6,960 bases of DNA from Bacteroidota bacterium (GTDB lineage: Bacteria; Bacteroidota; Bacteroidia; Sphingobacteriales; Sphingobacteriaceae). The stretch is from positions 1 to 6,960 of the forward strand of contig JAEYZM010000020.1 in assembly GCA_023427985.1 (NCBI GenBank), given 5' to 3'. The position numbers were made by a program, and so were the translations under genes. Positions within the stretch are counted from its first letter, which is position 1, and every line of letters starts with the position of its first letter. The notes beneath the pieces were generated by a model. The model was not told the DNA's origin and ran no database searches. It saw only the letters and a list, made by a program, of their open reading frames with translations. Positions 5,484-6,960 of this stretch are shown one piece after another.

Positions 5484-6488
5484 ATGATAAAGAACAATTT
5501 TGCAAATGAATTTCGGTTAAGCCTACCTATAATTATGGCACCCATGTTTTTGGTAAGTAATGAAGCCATGGTAAGTGCTGCAATTGAGTCGGGAATCTTG
5601 GGTGTTTTCCCTACTCTTAATTATAGGAACGAAGAAGAGCTAGAACTTGTTTTAAAAAATCTCAATGCAAAGAAAGAGCAAGCAAATTTTGGGAATTTCG
5701 GGGTGAACTTAATTGTGCAAAAGACGAATGTTTATTTTGAAAAGCATTTGGCATTGTGTGTAAAATACAAAGTTCCATTTTACATTACATCTTTAGGTAA
5801 TCCAGCACGAGTAATTGAAGAAGCGCATCGATATGGAGCAAAAGTATATTGCGATGTTACGAATTTGAAGCATGCACAAAAATGTTATGATTTGAATTGC
5901 GATGGATTTATTGCAGTGGGGCAAGGAGCGGGAGGACATGCGGGCGACAATCCATTGCAAGTGTTGATCCCATCCTTAAGAAAACAATTCCCAGACAAGC
6001 CTGTAATTGCGGCTGGAGGAATTGTGAATGGTCCAGGAATATTGTCGGCATTGAGTTTGGGAGCATCAGCTGTTTCAATAGGCACTCGATTTATAGCAAG
6101 TTTGGAAGCGGGTGTGAGCAATGCATACAAAGATGCAGTGGTTAATTCTGGGATGGATGATATTGTAATGACAGAGAAAATTTCAGGCACACCATGTACG
6201 ATTATCAATACACCATATGCGAAAAAAATAGGGTATAAACAAAATTGGATAGAGCGATGGTTGAATAAAAATCCTAAAACCAAAAAATATTACAAAATGC
6301 TTTTGCAATACAAAGGCATGAATAAATTAATGAAATCGATAAAGCCCGGTTCCTATGAAACCTTATGGTGTGCAGGTAAATCTGTGGAGTTGATTGATGC
6401 TATTACTCCAGTTTCTGAAATCGTTAAAACGATGGATAGTGAATTGCGCGAAGCGCTGAATGAAATCCAAAGCCTGAAGTATGAATAA
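5484..6488 (+). CDS. Nitronate monooxygenase-family FMN protein (2-nitropropane dioxygenase-like)
   Basis: This 334-residue soluble protein has the TIM-barrel pattern of nitronate monooxygenases, FMN enzymes that oxidise alkyl nitronates to carbonyl compounds and nitrite. Residues 14-20 (LPIIMAP) form the first strand and flavin contact. GQGAGGHAG at 146-154 carries the expected catalytic His152. AAGGI at 176-180 and SIGTRF at 198-203 are phosphate-binding segments for FMN. The C-terminal ETLWCAGKSVELI (about 292-304) also fits the family. Length is within the usual range. The first strand falls 13 residues after the ATG, supporting this start; no Shine-Dalgarno sequence is seen. FabK-type enoyl-ACP reductases share the fold and are an alternative. 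The real substrate is unknown, and the fatty-acid neighbourhood hints at a lipid-related one. Its last 8 bases overlap the next gene, implying co-transcription and coupled translation. Confidence 0.88.
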   Translation: MIKNNFANEFRLSLPIIMAPMFLVSNEAMVSAAIESGILGVFPTLNYRNEEELELVLKNLNAKKEQANFGNFGVNLIVQKTNVYFEKHLALCVKYKVPFYITSLGNPARVIEEAHRYGAKVYCDVTNLKHAQKCYDLNCDGFIAVGQGAGGHAGDNPLQVLIPSLRKQFPDKPVIAAGGIVNGPGILSALSLGASAVSIGTRFIASLEAGVSNAYKDAVVNSGMDDIVMTEKISGTPCTIINTPYAKKIGYKQNWIERWLNKNPKTKKYYKMLLQYKGMNKLMKSIKPGSYETLWCAGKSVELIDAITPVSEIVKTMDSELREALNEIQSLKYE

Positions 6489-6960
6489 GTTTAATAAAAT
6501 TTTGCTACGTGCGTACACATCGGCATTCTGGCTGAAGGTATTTAATTTCATCATGAATTTTAAGATTCCATTTAATGCGCCACATCGATTTAAGATTCAA
6601 AAAATTTCTGAAGAAGAGATTCAGGTTCGACTTCCATACATCCGTAAAAATTTAAATCACCTAAACGGAATTCACGCGTGTGCATTGGCAACTGCATCGG
6701 AATACGCCTGTGGTTTATTAATTATTAGCAGATTAAATCCAGATCGTTACCGATTAATTATGCGGAGTTTGCATATGGATTACGTGAAGCAAGGTAAAGA
6801 AGATGTGTACATCCATTTTAAAATGAATGCCGATGAATTGCAGGAAATAAAATCTGATTTAGAAAAAAATCATACTTTTATTAAGCACTTTAAAGTGGAA
6901 GCGAGGACTTTGAAAGGGGATTTGATTTCTATCGCAACATTGGAGTGGCAATTAAAAGAT
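6481..6960 (+). CDS. DUF4442-like hotdog-fold protein, cut by window edge
   Basis: The ATG at 6481, inside the end of the flavoprotein gene (stop at 6486-6488), opens a frame that continues for 160 codons to the window edge without a stop. It begins MNKFNKILLRAYTSAFWLKV. The most telling part is residues 52-79, including LPYIRKNLNHLNGIHACALA and TASEYACGLL, followed by YRLIMRSLHMDYVKQGK (about 90-106). This is the pattern of DUF4442 proteins, relatives of hotdog thioesterases, where an N-H-x-x-G-x-H helix start and a Glu (here E74) line the acyl-CoA pocket. Enzymatic activity is unproven for the family; acyl-CoA or acyl-carrier thioester binding is inferred from the fold. The 8-bp overlap makes it a likely operon partner of the flavoprotein. 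No signal peptide is obvious; the hydrophobic patch near 14-26 is short and contains a Lys. The C-terminus may be nearly complete but is not visible. Confidence 0.82.
   Translation, partial: MNKFNKILLRAYTSAFWLKVFNFIMNFKIPFNAPHRFKIQKISEEEIQVRLPYIRKNLNHLNGIHACALATASEYACGLLIISRLNPDRYRLIMRSLHMDYVKQGKEDVYIHFKMNADELQEIKSDLEKNHTFIKHFKVEARTLKGDLISIATLEWQLKD

Noticed and set aside
5885..6554. Extra frames at 5885-6283 (minus), 5897-6145 (plus) and 6363-6554 (minus)
   Set aside because: They overlap the flavoprotein gene or its junction with the hotdog gene, whose own frames carry recognisable motifs; the translations look random.

Overview
The window looks like the chromosome of a member of the Bacteroidota. 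It is AT-rich. Its genes lack clear Shine-Dalgarno sequences. A close match to the phylum's -7 promoter element (TAnnTTTG) lies before the lipoprotein gene, and the lipoprotein itself carries a Bacteroidota-style surface-export signal (Cys followed by N-S-D-D-E). The lipid enzymes (HAD-ECH fusion, FAA1-type acyl-CoA ligase, thiolase with the NRYCASG motif) also resemble the versions common in this phylum. I see no tRNA, rRNA, CRISPR array or insertion sequence.

Layout from left to right. On the minus strand, 1-452 is the N-terminal part of a thiolase that runs off the left edge. Next, 533-2911 (minus) encodes a fused 3-hydroxyacyl-CoA dehydrogenase/enoyl-CoA hydratase of the FadN type. A small lipoprotein gene follows at 3020-3502 (plus). 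A complete long-chain acyl-CoA synthetase lies at 3552-5315 (minus). On the other side of a divergent AT-rich intergenic region, a nitronate monooxygenase-family flavoprotein (5484-6488, plus) overlaps a DUF4442 hotdog-like protein (from 6481, plus) that runs off the right edge.

The minus-strand genes form a fatty-acid beta-oxidation group. The synthetase activates fatty acid to acyl-CoA. The bifunctional enzyme hydrates enoyl-CoA and oxidises the 3-hydroxyacyl-CoA. The thiolase cleaves 3-ketoacyl-CoA to acetyl-CoA. The acyl-CoA dehydrogenase step is not visible here. The lipoprotein gene points the opposite way and separates the synthetase from the other two, so the group is not one simple operon.

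The protein content is mostly ordinary. The most interesting signals are non-coding: two near-symmetric TACCC-N6-GGGTA-like sites exactly 22 bp apart just before the bifunctional enzyme gene, related palindromes at the terminator and early coding region of the synthetase gene, and a heptamer repeat (TAATACT/TTGTACT) shared by two upstream regions. In the synthetase, the usual A10 lysine position appears to hold Ser.
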